Assembly: GCF_000518605.1 (NCBI RefSeq)
Contig: NZ_JADX01000011.1
Coordinates: 186,001-250,000, forward strand
DNA length: 64,000 nt
DNA from: Shewanella fidelis ATCC BAA-318
Lineage (GTDB): Bacteria; Pseudomonadota; Gammaproteobacteria; Enterobacterales; Shewanellaceae
Reading direction: 5' to 3'
Numbering within the stretch: the first letter of the stretch is position 1; each line of letters opens with the position of its first letter. The notes under the pieces were generated by a model. The model was not told the origin of the DNA. It searched no databases and worked only from the letters and a program-made list of their open reading frames with translations. The position numbers were made by a program, and so were the translations under genes. Below are positions 37,791 to 46,909 of the stretch, one piece after another.

Positions 37791-38927
37791 ATGGATTTTA
37801 AATTAACCGACGAACAAGAGCTTTTTGTAGCTGGTATCCGTGACTTAATGGCTAAAGAAAACTGGGAAAGCTATTTCGCAGAGTGTGATGAGAATAGCCA
37901 GTACCCAGAGCGCTTCGTTAAAGAGCTAGCCGAGATGGGCATCGACAGCTTGTTATTGCCTGAAGAGCACGGTGGATTCAACGAAGGCATGGTGACGCTA
38001 GCCGTGATTTGGGAAGAGTTAGGTCGCTTAGGCGCACCAACATACGTGCTATATCAATTACCAGGTATCACTACGATGCTAAGACACGGTAGCCCAGAGC
38101 AGATCGATAAGATCATGGCACTTCGTGGTACAGGTAAGCAAATGTGGAACTCAGCGATCACTGAGCCTAGTGCGGGTTCTGATGTGGGTAGCTTGCTAAC
38201 CACTTATAAGCGCCGTGATGGCAAAGTGTATTTGACTGGTAGTAAGTGTTTTATCACCAGTGCTGCAGGTGCACCTTACATCGTGGTTATGGCTAAAGAT
38301 GCTGACTCTGAAAAACCAATCTTCACTGAGTGGTTTGTCGATATGTCTAAGCCAGGCATCAAGATGAGCAAGTTACCAAAGCTAGGCTTGAAAATGGATA
38401 GCTGCTGTGAGCTTCAGTTTGACGAGTTTGAGCTAGAGGAGTCAGACATGTTTGGTATTGAAGGTAACGGTTTCATGCGCGTTAAAGAGGAGTTTGACTC
38501 TGAGCGTTTCCTTGTGGCCTTAACTAACTATGGTGCAGCGTATTGCGCATTTGAAGATGCGGCTAAGTACGCTAACCAACGTGTTCAGTTTGGTGAAACG
38601 ATTGGTCGCTTCCAGTTAATCCAAGACAAGTTCGCACACATGGCTATCAAGCTTAACAGCATGAAGAACATGGTTTATGAGGCGGCTTGGAAGTGTGATA
38701 ACGGCACAATGACTTCAGGTGACTCTGCAATGTGTAAGTTCTACTGCGCGAATGCAGGTTTTGAAGTCATTGATTCTGCGATGCAAGTGCTAGGTGGTTA
38801 TGCGATTGCGGGTGAGCACCGTATCAGCCGTATGTGGCGTGATATCCGAGTAGACCGTGTCTCAGGTGGTTCTGATGAAATGCAGATCCTGACCTTAGGT
38901 CGTGAAGTGTTAAAGCGTTACCGCTAA
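37791..38927 (+). CDS. caiA: Crotonobetainyl-CoA reductase CaiA
   Basis: A 378-residue acyl-CoA dehydrogenase-family enzyme, equal in length to E. coli CaiA. It reduces crotonobetainyl-CoA to gamma-butyrobetainyl-CoA with FAD, taking electrons from FixABCX. Family motifs: [36 protein letters not shown] and [13 protein letters not shown], with [16 protein letters not shown] near the end. It follows caiT by 41 bp with a GAGAGGAAA ribosome-binding site. Confidence 0.95.
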   Translation: MDFKLTDEQELFVAGIRDLMAKENWESYFAECDENSQYPERFVKELAEMGIDSLLLPEEHGGFNEGMVTLAVIWEELGRLGAPTYVLYQLPGITTMLRHGSPEQIDKIMALRGTGKQMWNSAITEPSAGSDVGSLLTTYKRRDGKVYLTGSKCFITSAAGAPYIVVMAKDADSEKPIFTEWFVDMSKPGIKMSKLPKLGLKMDSCCELQFDEFELEESDMFGIEGNGFMRVKEEFDSERFLVALTNYGAAYCAFEDAAKYANQRVQFGETIGRFQLIQDKFAHMAIKLNSMKNMVYEAAWKCDNGTMTSGDSAMCKFYCANAGFEVIDSAMQVLGGYAIAGEHRISRMWRDIRVDRVSGGSDEMQILTLGREVLKRYR

Positions 38928-38945
38928 ACATTGCATAGGTAACAG

Positions 38946-38990
38946 GCTAGGTACTGAGTAAGTGAGTACTTAGTCTGGCCGGCACCTAGC
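38946..38990 (+). other. Nested hairpin in the caiA-caiB spacer
   Basis: GCTAGGT (38946-38952) pairs with ACCTAGC (38984-38990), and inside it ACTGAGTA pairs imperfectly with TACTTAGT (38953-38974). No T tail follows. The 231-bp spacer is long for this operon, and the hairpin may be a processing or stability site, or part of an attenuator. Confidence 0.5.
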
Positions 38991-39158
38991 TTGGGATTTG
39001 AGAGCCTCTTTTTAATTTTAAGCAGATCGACACTGCTTCTTAAATCCCAGCGGGTTGCCGTTAATCACTGTAGTGCTTGGTAAATCCCAATTATGACTAT
39101 CTTCTCGACGCTGTTGTCGTGATGAATTTTTGTTCGAATATTTAGAGAGATGGGTATC

Positions 39159-40385
39159 ATGTCAAATAAATTGTCCACACCTACGTTTGGTCCTCTTTCT
39201 GGTTTGAGAGTGGTGTTTTCTGGTATTGAAATTGCTGGTCCATTTGCAGCACAAATGCTTGCGGAATGGGGCGCTGAGGTGATTTGGATCGAAAACGTTG
39301 CTTATGCGGATACCATCCGTGTACAGCCAAACTACCCAGAGTTATCACGTCGTAATCTTCATGCATTGTCACTTAATATTTTTAAGGATGAAGGTCGTGA
39401 TGCATTCCTTAAGTTAATGGAAACTACTGACATTTTTATCGAAGCGAGTAAAGGGCCTGCATTCGCTCGTCGCGGGATCACTGATGAAGTGCTTTGGGAA
39501 CGTAATAAGAAGTTAGTCATCGCTCACTTATCTGGCTTTGGTCAGTATGGCACAGATGAATACACCAACTTACCTGCCTACAACACGATTGCTCAAGCAT
39601 TCAGTGGTTACCTAATTCAGAATGGCGACATCGATCAGCCAATGCCAGCCTTTCCATACACAGCAGACTACTTCTCAGGTATGACGGCAACCACTTCTGC
39701 ACTCGCAGCACTATATCGTGTACGTGAAACCGGAGTTGGTGAAAGTATCGACGTGGCTATGTATGAAGTGATGTTGCGTATGGGTCAATATTTCATGATG
39801 GATCACTTCAATGGCGGCGAAATTTGCCCACGTATGACTAAAGGTAAAGATCCTTACTACGCAGGTTGCGGTCTATATAAGTGTGAAGATGGTTATATCG
39901 TAATGGAGCTTGTGGGTGGTATGCAGATCGAAGAGATGTTCAAGGATATGAATATTATGCATCTGTATGGTGGCGAAGAGATCCCTGCTGGTACACAGTT
40001 AATTCACCGTATTGAGTGTCCATTCGGCTATCAGGTTGAAGATGCCTTAGATGAATACCTAGCACATAAGAGCATCGAAGATGTGTTGGCAAGGTTTGCC
40101 GAGCTAAATGTCGCTTGTGCAAAAGTGTTAACCATCCCAGAGCTTGATAGCAATCCTCAGTATATTGCGCGTGAGTCGATTACTGAATGGAAGAACATTG
40201 ACGGTAAGACCTACAGAGGTCCAAACGTGATGCCTAAGTTTAAGAACAATCCAGGCAAGATCTGGCGTGGTATGCCAAAGCATGGCATGGACACAGCTGC
40301 AATCTTGGAAGATATCGGTTACACGGCAGAACAAATACAGAGCTTAAGCGAGAAAGGCTTAGCAAAAGTATCTGAGTGTAAGTGA
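39159..40385 (+). CDS. caiB: L-carnitine CoA-transferase CaiB
   Basis: A 408-residue class III CoA-transferase that moves CoA from gamma-butyrobetainyl-CoA to carnitine or crotonobetaine. It matches E. coli CaiB closely ([39 protein letters not shown]). The catalytic aspartate is D170 in [10 protein letters not shown], the counterpart of D169 in E. coli. I chose the ATG at 39159, since the ribosome-binding GAGAG is too close to an ATG at 39150. Confidence 0.95.
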   Translation: MSNKLSTPTFGPLSGLRVVFSGIEIAGPFAAQMLAEWGAEVIWIENVAYADTIRVQPNYPELSRRNLHALSLNIFKDEGRDAFLKLMETTDIFIEASKGPAFARRGITDEVLWERNKKLVIAHLSGFGQYGTDEYTNLPAYNTIAQAFSGYLIQNGDIDQPMPAFPYTADYFSGMTATTSALAALYRVRETGVGESIDVAMYEVMLRMGQYFMMDHFNGGEICPRMTKGKDPYYAGCGLYKCEDGYIVMELVGGMQIEEMFKDMNIMHLYGGEEIPAGTQLIHRIECPFGYQVEDALDEYLAHKSIEDVLARFAELNVACAKVLTIPELDSNPQYIARESITEWKNIDGKTYRGPNVMPKFKNNPGKIWRGMPKHGMDTAAILEDIGYTAEQIQSLSEKGLAKVSECK

Positions 40386-40395
40386 GGCAAGAAGA

Positions 40396-41949
40396 ATGGA
40401 TATCGTTGGAAGCAAAACATTAAGATGCATGTGGGATGAGCGTGCTCGTAAATTTAATAATAACACAGCGTTGGTTTATGAGGATGCTGCCGGCGATGTC
40501 CAAGAGTTTACCTATAGTCAACTGAACGACGAAATTAATAGAACCGCTAACTTATTTTTGAGTCTAGGTATAAATAAAGGCGATAAAGTTGCGGTGCAGT
40601 TATATAACAGTCCGCAGTTTATTTTCTGTTGGTTTGGTTTAGCCAAAATAGGTGCAGTTATTGTGCCTATTAATAACCAATACTTATTTGATGAGAGCCT
40701 ATTCATTATAAATAAGTGTGATGTTAAAGCCGTCGTTATTGAAGAAGAGTTTCTCGCTATTTATAGCAGGATGAAACAGCAAGTAGGTAACTCAATAAAT
40801 AATATTTTGGTTACAAGAACGATTAACCCTGAGATATCGGAATCGATGAACTTCGATATTCTTGTGAGTCAGCAAGCGGCTGAGTTAGTCAAACAGGTCA
40901 CCGTTAGTAGTGACGATGTGGCCGAAATATTATTTACCTCAGGCACAACATCGCGGCCAAAAGGTGTGGAGATCACCCATTGTAATTTGCAGTTTGCAGG
41001 CTATTACACGGCGTGGCAAACCTGCCTGAGAAGCGATGATACCTACTTAAGCATGATGCCAAGTTTTCACATCGACTTTCAATGTAATGCCGCCATGGCA
41101 GCATTTACCGTTGGCGCTAAGTTGGTGATGCTAGAGAAATACAGCGCACGTAAGTTCTGGCAACAGATCTGTGATTACAAAGCGACGATTACTCACAGTA
41201 TGCCTATGATAGTTCGCACCTTAATGCTGCAGCCTAAAGTGGCAACTGAGCGTGATCATTGTCTGCGTGACATGCTGTTTTTTTTGCATATTTCAGATCA
41301 AGAGAAGTTGGATTTTGAAACCCGCTTTAATGTGCAATTGTTTAACTCATATGGCATGACAGAAACCTTAGTGGGGCTGATTGGTGATAGCCCAGCAGAG
41401 GAACGTCACTGGCCGTCAATAGGCCGCCCCGGCCTAGGTTATGAAGCGAAAATTGTCGATGAAAATGGCCAAGAACTGGCTGCAAATGTGGTGGGCGATC
41501 TTTGGGTGAAAGGTGTACCCGGTCGCACGATCATGAAGGGCTACTATCAAGACCAAAAATCGACTGAAGAAGTGTTAAGTGCCGATGGTTGGCTCTATAC
41601 CGGTGACAAAGCCTATGTCGATGAAAGTGGTTTATTTTACTTTGTTGATAGAAAGACAAACATGATAAAGCGCTCCGGTGAAAATATTTCCAGCTCCGAA
41701 ATTGAAAAAGTTTTAATGTCCCATCCTTATATTCTCGATGCTGCCGTTATTGGCGTGCCAGATTTAATTCGCGATGAGGCAGTTAAAGCATTTGTCATAT
41801 TTAATGAGGGTGTGTCTTTAAGTGTCGAGCAAATTTTGCAGTACTGTGCTGAAAATATGGCGAAATTTAAAGTTCCATCTTTTATCGAAATAAAAAAATC
41901 TTTTCCAAGAACCTGTACCTGCAAAGTACAAAAAAAACTTCTGATGTGA
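40396..41949 (+). CDS. caiC: Crotonobetaine/carnitine-CoA ligase CaiC
   Basis: A 517-residue AMP-forming acyl-CoA synthetase that activates crotonobetaine, carnitine or gamma-butyrobetaine with ATP and CoA. The P-loop-like FTSGTTSRPKGVE lies near residue 180, NSYGMTETLVG near 318, and YTGDKAYVD with RKTNMIKRSGENIS near 400-430. The catalytic lysine lies close to the C-terminus (CKVQKKLLM). It starts 10 bp after caiB. Confidence 0.94.
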   Translation: MDIVGSKTLRCMWDERARKFNNNTALVYEDAAGDVQEFTYSQLNDEINRTANLFLSLGINKGDKVAVQLYNSPQFIFCWFGLAKIGAVIVPINNQYLFDESLFIINKCDVKAVVIEEEFLAIYSRMKQQVGNSINNILVTRTINPEISESMNFDILVSQQAAELVKQVTVSSDDVAEILFTSGTTSRPKGVEITHCNLQFAGYYTAWQTCLRSDDTYLSMMPSFHIDFQCNAAMAAFTVGAKLVMLEKYSARKFWQQICDYKATITHSMPMIVRTLMLQPKVATERDHCLRDMLFFLHISDQEKLDFETRFNVQLFNSYGMTETLVGLIGDSPAEERHWPSIGRPGLGYEAKIVDENGQELAANVVGDLWVKGVPGRTIMKGYYQDQKSTEEVLSADGWLYTGDKAYVDESGLFYFVDRKTNMIKRSGENISSSEIEKVLMSHPYILDAAVIGVPDLIRDEAVKAFVIFNEGVSLSVEQILQYCAENMAKFKVPSFIEIKKSFPRTCTCKVQKKLLM

Positions 41950-42010
41950 AGTTAACTTAATTAGCTTTTAAATAAATGAGTCTGAAGTGGCTCTATATTG
42001 GAGTATTAGC

Positions 42011-42796
42011 ATGAGTGAATCATTACACGTTACCCGCAATGGCGCTATTTTAGAAATTACTCTTGATAGACCAAAGGCCAATGCAATTGACGCAAAAACA
42101 AGTTTTGAAATGGGTGAGGTTTTCTTAGCGTTCCGTGAAGATCCTGAGTTACGAGTGGCTATTATCACGGGGGCCGGTGAGCGCTTCTTCTCTGCAGGCT
42201 GGGACTTAAAAGCGGCTGCAGAAGGCGAAGCTCCTGATGCGGATTTCGGTCCTGGCGGATTTGCAGGCTTAACCGAAATTTTTGATCTTGATAAGCCAGT
42301 GATTGCAGCTGTAAATGGTTACGCATTTGGTGGTGGATTTGAGCTAGCGTTATCGGCCGACATGATTGTCTGTTCTGAAAATGCCAGCTTTGCGCTGCCA
42401 GAAGCCAAGCTAGGTATCGTACCTGATAGTGGCGGTATGTTGCGTCTTCCTAAATTGTTACCACCTGCAATCGTCAATGAATTGATGATGACTGGTCGTG
42501 GTATGGGCGCTGAAGAAGCACTGCGCTGGGGCGTGGTAAATCGTGTGGTTGAAAGTGAGCAATTAATGGAGAGCGCCCGTGAATTGGCACAACAGATTGC
42601 CCAAGGTGCGCCACTAGCGATTGCAGCGATCAAAGAGATCTACCGTGAAACGAGTGAGCTTTCAGTGGAAGAGGGCTATCGCCATATTCGTGCTGGTGAC
42701 CTGAAGAATTACCCATCAGTTCTGCATTCTGAAGACGCATTAGAGGGCCCATTAGCCTTCTCTGAAAAGCGCGATCCGGTGTGGAAAGGTAGATAG
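42011..42796 (+). CDS. caiD: Crotonobetainyl-CoA hydratase CaiD
   Basis: A 261-residue crotonase-family enzyme, the same length as E. coli CaiD, interconverting L-carnitinyl-CoA and crotonobetainyl-CoA. Oxyanion-hole segments [19 protein letters not shown] and [16 protein letters not shown] are nearly unchanged, as is [16 protein letters not shown] with the second acidic catalytic residue. The ATG at 42011 has GGAG upstream and gives the family start MSESLH. Confidence 0.95.
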   Translation: MSESLHVTRNGAILEITLDRPKANAIDAKTSFEMGEVFLAFREDPELRVAIITGAGERFFSAGWDLKAAAEGEAPDADFGPGGFAGLTEIFDLDKPVIAAVNGYAFGGGFELALSADMIVCSENASFALPEAKLGIVPDSGGMLRLPKLLPPAIVNELMMTGRGMGAEEALRWGVVNRVVESEQLMESARELAQQIAQGAPLAIAAIKEIYRETSELSVEEGYRHIRAGDLKNYPSVLHSEDALEGPLAFSEKRDPVWKGR

Positions 42797-42888
42797 GTTT
42801 CAAGCTGTTTACGCTCGATAAAGCCTGATGTTTCTATGAGATATCGGGTTTTATTTTAATTGTTTGTCGGTAATGGAAGGATTTACAG

Positions 42889-43740
42889 ATGGCGTTGAAA
42901 TTAGAGATGCAAGGGCAAACCTATGGCCCATTCGTTAATGAGTATACTGCTAGAGATGTGATGCTGTTTGCACTGGGCTGTGGCGCGGGAAGCGACGGTA
43001 AAACCGATCTCGATTATGTGTATGAAAAGCAATTAAAAGTATTGCCAATCTTTGCTGCAACCCAAATCGTCGATGCGGAGGTGACTAAGACGATAGATTA
43101 TGGCTTTAATTGGGGCGGCTCTTTGCATTGGGGCTTCGATCTGCATATCCATCAGCCGCTGCCGATTAACCCAGGGAAGTTGACCACTAAGGTACTGCTG
43201 AAAGGGCTGTTTGATCGCGGTGAGGGAAGAGGCTGTTTGGCTCAACACATAGGTGAAACCTTCGATGAAGCGGGCACTAAGCTGTTTACCAACGAAAGCT
43301 GGGATTGCGCCTTATATGACGGTGGTTTTGGCGGCCCCAAGGCGCCTCAAGACATTGTCGAAATCCCTGACCGTGAACCTGACTTTGAAATCGAGCAAGA
43401 CATTCCATTAAACCAAGCACTTATCTACCGTTTGTCTGGCGATGATCATCCGCAACATGTGGATTGGGAATATGCGCAGGAGTTTGGCCATCCTAAGCCA
43501 AACCTACATGGAGTCAGTACCGCTGGCGTGGCTTGTCGTCATGTTATTCAGGCGATGTTTCCCGGTGAGCCTGAACGTCTTACCCATTTTAAGACTAGGC
43601 TGACTAAATCCTTGTATCCGGGCTGCAGAGTCAAAACTCAGATCTGGAAATGGAGCGACAATTGTGTCCATTTTAGAGTCGCGGATGCCAAGGAGCCCGA
43701 TACCTTCTACCTAAACTTTGGTCTCGTTGAGTGGAAGTAA
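42889..43740 (+). CDS. MaoC-type enoyl-CoA hydratase within the cai operon
   Basis: A 283-residue double-hotdog hydratase of the MaoC/HSD17B4 type. The hydratase-2 motif lies in the C-terminal half: IYRLSGDDHPQHVDWEYAQ, then GHPKPNLHGVSTAGVACRHV, with the catalytic Asp and His of YRLSGDxxPQHxD. The N-terminal half begins YGPFVNEYTARDVMLFALGCG. It is not part of the E. coli cai operon. It sits between caiD and caiE, co-oriented. Hydratases of this class form the opposite 3-hydroxy configuration to crotonases, so D-carnitinyl-CoA is a possible substrate; that is inference. Confidence 0.85.
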   Translation: MALKLEMQGQTYGPFVNEYTARDVMLFALGCGAGSDGKTDLDYVYEKQLKVLPIFAATQIVDAEVTKTIDYGFNWGGSLHWGFDLHIHQPLPINPGKLTTKVLLKGLFDRGEGRGCLAQHIGETFDEAGTKLFTNESWDCALYDGGFGGPKAPQDIVEIPDREPDFEIEQDIPLNQALIYRLSGDDHPQHVDWEYAQEFGHPKPNLHGVSTAGVACRHVIQAMFPGEPERLTHFKTRLTKSLYPGCRVKTQIWKWSDNCVHFRVADAKEPDTFYLNFGLVEWK

Positions 43741-43880
43741 GCCTGTATAGGGGGCTTTTGCCTCCTGTCTAGAAAAGGTGTAGAGCTTAACTACATCAGT
43801 ATTTAGCAGTTAGGTCTTAATGTTAGAGACCTAACAGCTAAGTAGAGAGCCGTGTGAATTTATGAAGAGTGAAACAGTTT

Positions 43881-44480
43881 ATGCCCTGCTATGAATTTGA
43901 AGGATTAGTACCCGTGGTCGATCCAACTGCTTATGTGCATCCAACTGCAGTACTGATTGGTGATGTCATTGTTGAAGCTGGAGTGTATATAGGTCCCAAT
44001 GCTTCATTGCGTGGTGACTATGGCCGCTTGATCTTGCAGCGGGGGAGTAACCTTCAAGATGGTTGCATCATGCACGGTTACTGCGACATGGATACGGTCG
44101 TCGAGGCTGATGGCCATATTGGTCATGGGGCGATTTTGCATGGCTGCGTGATTAAGCGTAACGCTTTAGTGGGGATGAATGCCGTCGTCATGGATGGTGC
44201 GGTCATTGGTGAAGATAGCATTGTCGCCGCCATGAGTTTTGTCAAAGCAGGCTTTCAAGGCGGGGCTAAACAGCTGCTAATGGGCCAGCCCGCAAAAGTG
44301 GTGCGTGAGGTGACCGAACAGGATTTGCACTGGAAAGGACTCAATACGCTGGAGTATCAAATTTTAGCCCAGCGTTCAGCAAAAACAATGCAATTGGTCA
44401 CGCCGTTAACTAGGTCAAAAGCCAATAGGCCAAGGCTGAAAGGGGTGACTGAAGTGCAACCTAAGGCTCTGCCTGCATAA
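43881..44480 (+). CDS. caiE: Carnitine metabolism protein CaiE
   Basis: A 199-residue left-handed beta-helix protein with hexapeptide repeats ([53 protein letters not shown] in shortened form). It matches E. coli CaiE, which raises the activities of CaiB and CaiD and may supply a cofactor. The ATG at 43881 gives the family-like N-terminus; a GTG four codons earlier is possible. Confidence 0.93.
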   Translation: MPCYEFEGLVPVVDPTAYVHPTAVLIGDVIVEAGVYIGPNASLRGDYGRLILQRGSNLQDGCIMHGYCDMDTVVEADGHIGHGAILHGCVIKRNALVGMNAVVMDGAVIGEDSIVAAMSFVKAGFQGGAKQLLMGQPAKVVREVTEQDLHWKGLNTLEYQILAQRSAKTMQLVTPLTRSKANRPRLKGVTEVQPKALPA

Positions 44481-44493
44481 TTCAATTAATCAA

Positions 44494-44579
44494 TGCCGCC
44501 TGAGCGAGTCATAGGGGCTCGAGGTTTAGGGGGAATGCGATCCCGATAACGCTTAAACCGATTAGCGCCTCAGGCGGCA
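44494..44579. other. Large nested palindrome between caiE and the hydrolase gene
   Basis: Three inverted repeats nest within 86 bp: TGCCGCCTGAG (44494-44504) with CTCAGGCGGCA (44569-44579), GGTTTA (44523-44528) with TAAACC (44554-44559), and GGGA (44531-44534) with TCCC (44541-44544). No T tail follows, so it is not a simple terminator. It could be a structured RNA or a palindromic extragenic element. Confidence 0.6.
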
Positions 44580-44645
44580 CACTTCATGATTGCAATATTA
44601 AGCAGTTGTCCCCGCGTAGGGGCGATGATAGAGAAGGAAAGTGGT

Positions 44646-45587
44646 ATGCCGTTAGATCCAAAAGTCGCGCTGTATTTAAAACAAGTACGAGAATCCGGTG
44701 CCAAGGCCTATGAAGATATGACCCCGGCGGAATCAAGACGTCTCGATATGAATGAATTGACTAAAGCCAGGGCAGATAGAGTGCTTGAGAGCGTTGCTGC
44801 GATTGAGTATAGCTTTATTCCCGGCCCCACAGCCGATCTTCCTGTGCGAATTTATCGTCCAACAGTCTGCGCTAATGATGAACCGCAGCCTGCCATCATT
44901 TTTATTCATGGTAGTGGTTGGGTGGTATCGAATATCGAGACCAATGATCATTTTAGTCGTGCGCTTGCCAATCGCACAGGTTCTGTTGTGGTAGCAATTA
45001 ATTACCAGAAGGCACCTGAGCATAAGTTCCCTATTCCAATGGATGACTGCTATGCATCGACATTATGGATCTTTGAGCATGCAAGCTTGCTGGGATTGGA
45101 TCCAAAGCGTATCGGTATTTTGGGAGACAGTGCTGGTGGAAACCTTGCAGCGGCTGTCACCTTGAGGTTACGGGATGAAAAAGGGCCGCAATTAGCGTTT
45201 CAGGTTTTGGTCTACCCCGCAGTGCAGTATGGTTGCCAGACCCCATCGTCCATTGCTCACGCTGAAGGTTACCTATTGCAGCAGGCGAGTATGAAGTATT
45301 ACTGGGGGCATTATTTACGCAGTGAAGCTGATGCACAAAACCCCTATTGCTCTCCGTTAAATGCACAGAGTCATAAAGATTTGCCGCCAACTTTTATTTA
45401 TACCGCTGAATTCGATCCTTTATGTGATGACGGCTTTCTTTACGCACGAGAGTTAAAAGCTGCTGGAGTTAAAGTGAAATATCATTGTTTTGAAGGGGTA
45501 ATTCACGGATTTATTAAAATGTTAGGTGTGTTTGATCAAGCTGACGAGTTTCTTGATGAAATTAAGCAAGATCTACTAGAGATCTAA
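44646..45587 (+). CDS. Alpha/beta hydrolase, hormone-sensitive-lipase type
   Basis: A 313-residue cytoplasmic esterase/lipase. The oxyanion region is FIHGSGWVVS, with serine in place of the second glycine of the usual HGGGW. The nucleophile lies in GDSAGGNLA, the acid in EFDPLCDDG and the histidine in GVIHGFI. AAGGAAAG precedes the ATG at 44646; the frame extends upstream without a better start. It closes the cai operon. Hydrolysis of acylcarnitine or another carnitine ester is a reasonable guess from context only. Confidence 0.88.
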   Translation: MPLDPKVALYLKQVRESGAKAYEDMTPAESRRLDMNELTKARADRVLESVAAIEYSFIPGPTADLPVRIYRPTVCANDEPQPAIIFIHGSGWVVSNIETNDHFSRALANRTGSVVVAINYQKAPEHKFPIPMDDCYASTLWIFEHASLLGLDPKRIGILGDSAGGNLAAAVTLRLRDEKGPQLAFQVLVYPAVQYGCQTPSSIAHAEGYLLQQASMKYYWGHYLRSEADAQNPYCSPLNAQSHKDLPPTFIYTAEFDPLCDDGFLYARELKAAGVKVKYHCFEGVIHGFIKMLGVFDQADEFLDEIKQDLLEI

Positions 45588-45777
45588 ATATTACCAAAGT
45601 AATTCAACGTTAGTTGATGCTCACAAAATAGGCAGTTTCGTGAGCTTATTCGAATAATTATGAACTAGTTTATAAACAGCAGGTAATTCCTATTTTTATG
45701 TGCTCAGAGTTACATTTTTAGTTTAAAACACTGTGCTAATCTGGCGAATCATATATTTAAACTTTGCGTATAACACT

Positions 45778-46677
45778 ATGAATAATAACATTCCATTAAG
45801 AGCATTACAGGTCTTCGAATCATGTGCAAGATTAGAAAGTTGCTCTCTTGCTGCGAATGAATTGTGCATAACTCAAAGCGCAGTGTCACAACAAATAAAG
45901 TTGCTTGAGGATTACTTCTTAGAAAAGTTGTTTCACCGTAATGCAGGAAAGATAACGTTAACAGAATCTGGGCTTGAGCTGCGTCAAAGGTTAGCACCTG
46001 TTTTTTATGACTTAAATAGTGTTTGCGCCAGCCTAGTACCTGACATGTCAAATGAGGTTCGGGTTCACTCTTATAACTCGTTAGCAGCCCGCTGGTTAGT
46101 GCCAAAGATGGCTGAATTTAGAAAGTTGCATCCAGAATTCAACATCAATGTGGGCATGTTTCAAGATGATGTAGAAATGAGTGACATGCTTGCGGATATT
46201 TTTATCATAACTCGTGAGTGCCAAGATGGTTATACCATTATTCCATTAGTTGAAGAAAAACTCGTAGCATATTGCAGTCCAGACTACCTAGATAAACATC
46301 CTAATGTGTCATTGGAAACTTTCCATGAGCAAACATTGCTTTATTCTAAACATAAAGACTACGGTGTGGATTGGGAAGGGTGGTTTAGATTTAATAAAGT
46401 GGGCGTAGGCCCTTTACAGCGGAAGTTTATTTATAACCATAATATGTTAGCTGTTCAGGCGGCTATTTTTGGGCAAGGTATTGTTCTTGGGTTAGAGCAA
46501 ACATTACAAGTTGAAGTCGACTCTGGGAACCTGATCAAGTTAGATTTACCGCATTGCTACACTGGATGGACATATTCAATTGCATATAAGTCTTCGAGAA
46601 AAAGAGACGCCCGTATTATGAAGATTGTTGAGTGGATTATAAAAGAGTACGCGGCGACTACTATGCTAGATAATTAA
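45778..46677 (+). CDS. LysR family regulator, GcvA-like, at the end of the cai island
   Basis: A 299-residue LysR-type regulator. The helix-turn-helix region reads LRALQVFESCARLESCSLAA, then CITQSAVSQQIKLLEDYF, as in GcvA-type members. The effector domain follows, ending near residue 290. The ATG at 45778 gives the usual NNNIPLRALQVF start; a GTG at 45733 is in frame. No caiF is present, so this is the best candidate cai regulator and ligand for the T-N11-A dyads before caiT. Confidence 0.87.
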   Translation: MNNNIPLRALQVFESCARLESCSLAANELCITQSAVSQQIKLLEDYFLEKLFHRNAGKITLTESGLELRQRLAPVFYDLNSVCASLVPDMSNEVRVHSYNSLAARWLVPKMAEFRKLHPEFNINVGMFQDDVEMSDMLADIFIITRECQDGYTIIPLVEEKLVAYCSPDYLDKHPNVSLETFHEQTLLYSKHKDYGVDWEGWFRFNKVGVGPLQRKFIYNHNMLAVQAAIFGQGIVLGLEQTLQVEVDSGNLIKLDLPHCYTGWTYSIAYKSSRKRDARIMKIVEWIIKEYAATTMLDN

Positions 46678-46769
46678 AAGTACCTATTGGATGGTGGTTT
46701 GTGATTATCGGGAATTCAATTACCAATTTATAGTGACTGAACGTATGACCAAGCGAATCGAATAGTTCA

Positions 46770-46860
46770 ACAAAGCAAAAACTATCGAGGATTCAGTCAT
46801 TCAGTGGATTAAAGATAGTATGGTTAACCATGATATTGCAGAGCTATTTGCTGATAATGA
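46770..46860 (+). pseudogene. Decayed 5' fragment of the peroxiredoxin gene
   Basis: About 90 bp align with codons 3-31 of the peroxiredoxin gene at 28059, in the same orientation. CAAAAACTA, GAGG, ATTAAAGA and the 16-mer TATGGTTAACCATGAT are shared. After a 1-bp deletion the frame still reads VNHDIAELFA against VNHDVAELFA. It stops abruptly where TTTGCTG ends. It lies at the opposite end of the carnitine island from the intact gene. Confidence 0.8.
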
Positions 46861-46862
46861 TA

Positions 46863-46890
46863 AAAGGAGCTATGTAGCTCCTTTCTTATA
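46863..46890. terminator. Terminator between the cai island and the chemotaxis gene
   Basis: AAAGGAGCTA (46863-46872) pairs perfectly with TAGCTCCTTT (46875-46884). The minus strand runs into TTTTATC, serving the chemotaxis gene; the plus strand continues TCTTAT. Confidence 0.75.
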
Positions 46891-46909
46891 CTGATTAGTA
46901 TCACTGGCT

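Noticed and set aside
28950..46677. Integrative element with attachment sites
   Set aside because: No integrase, tRNA target or mobilisation gene is visible; only the peroxiredoxin remnant hints at insertion.
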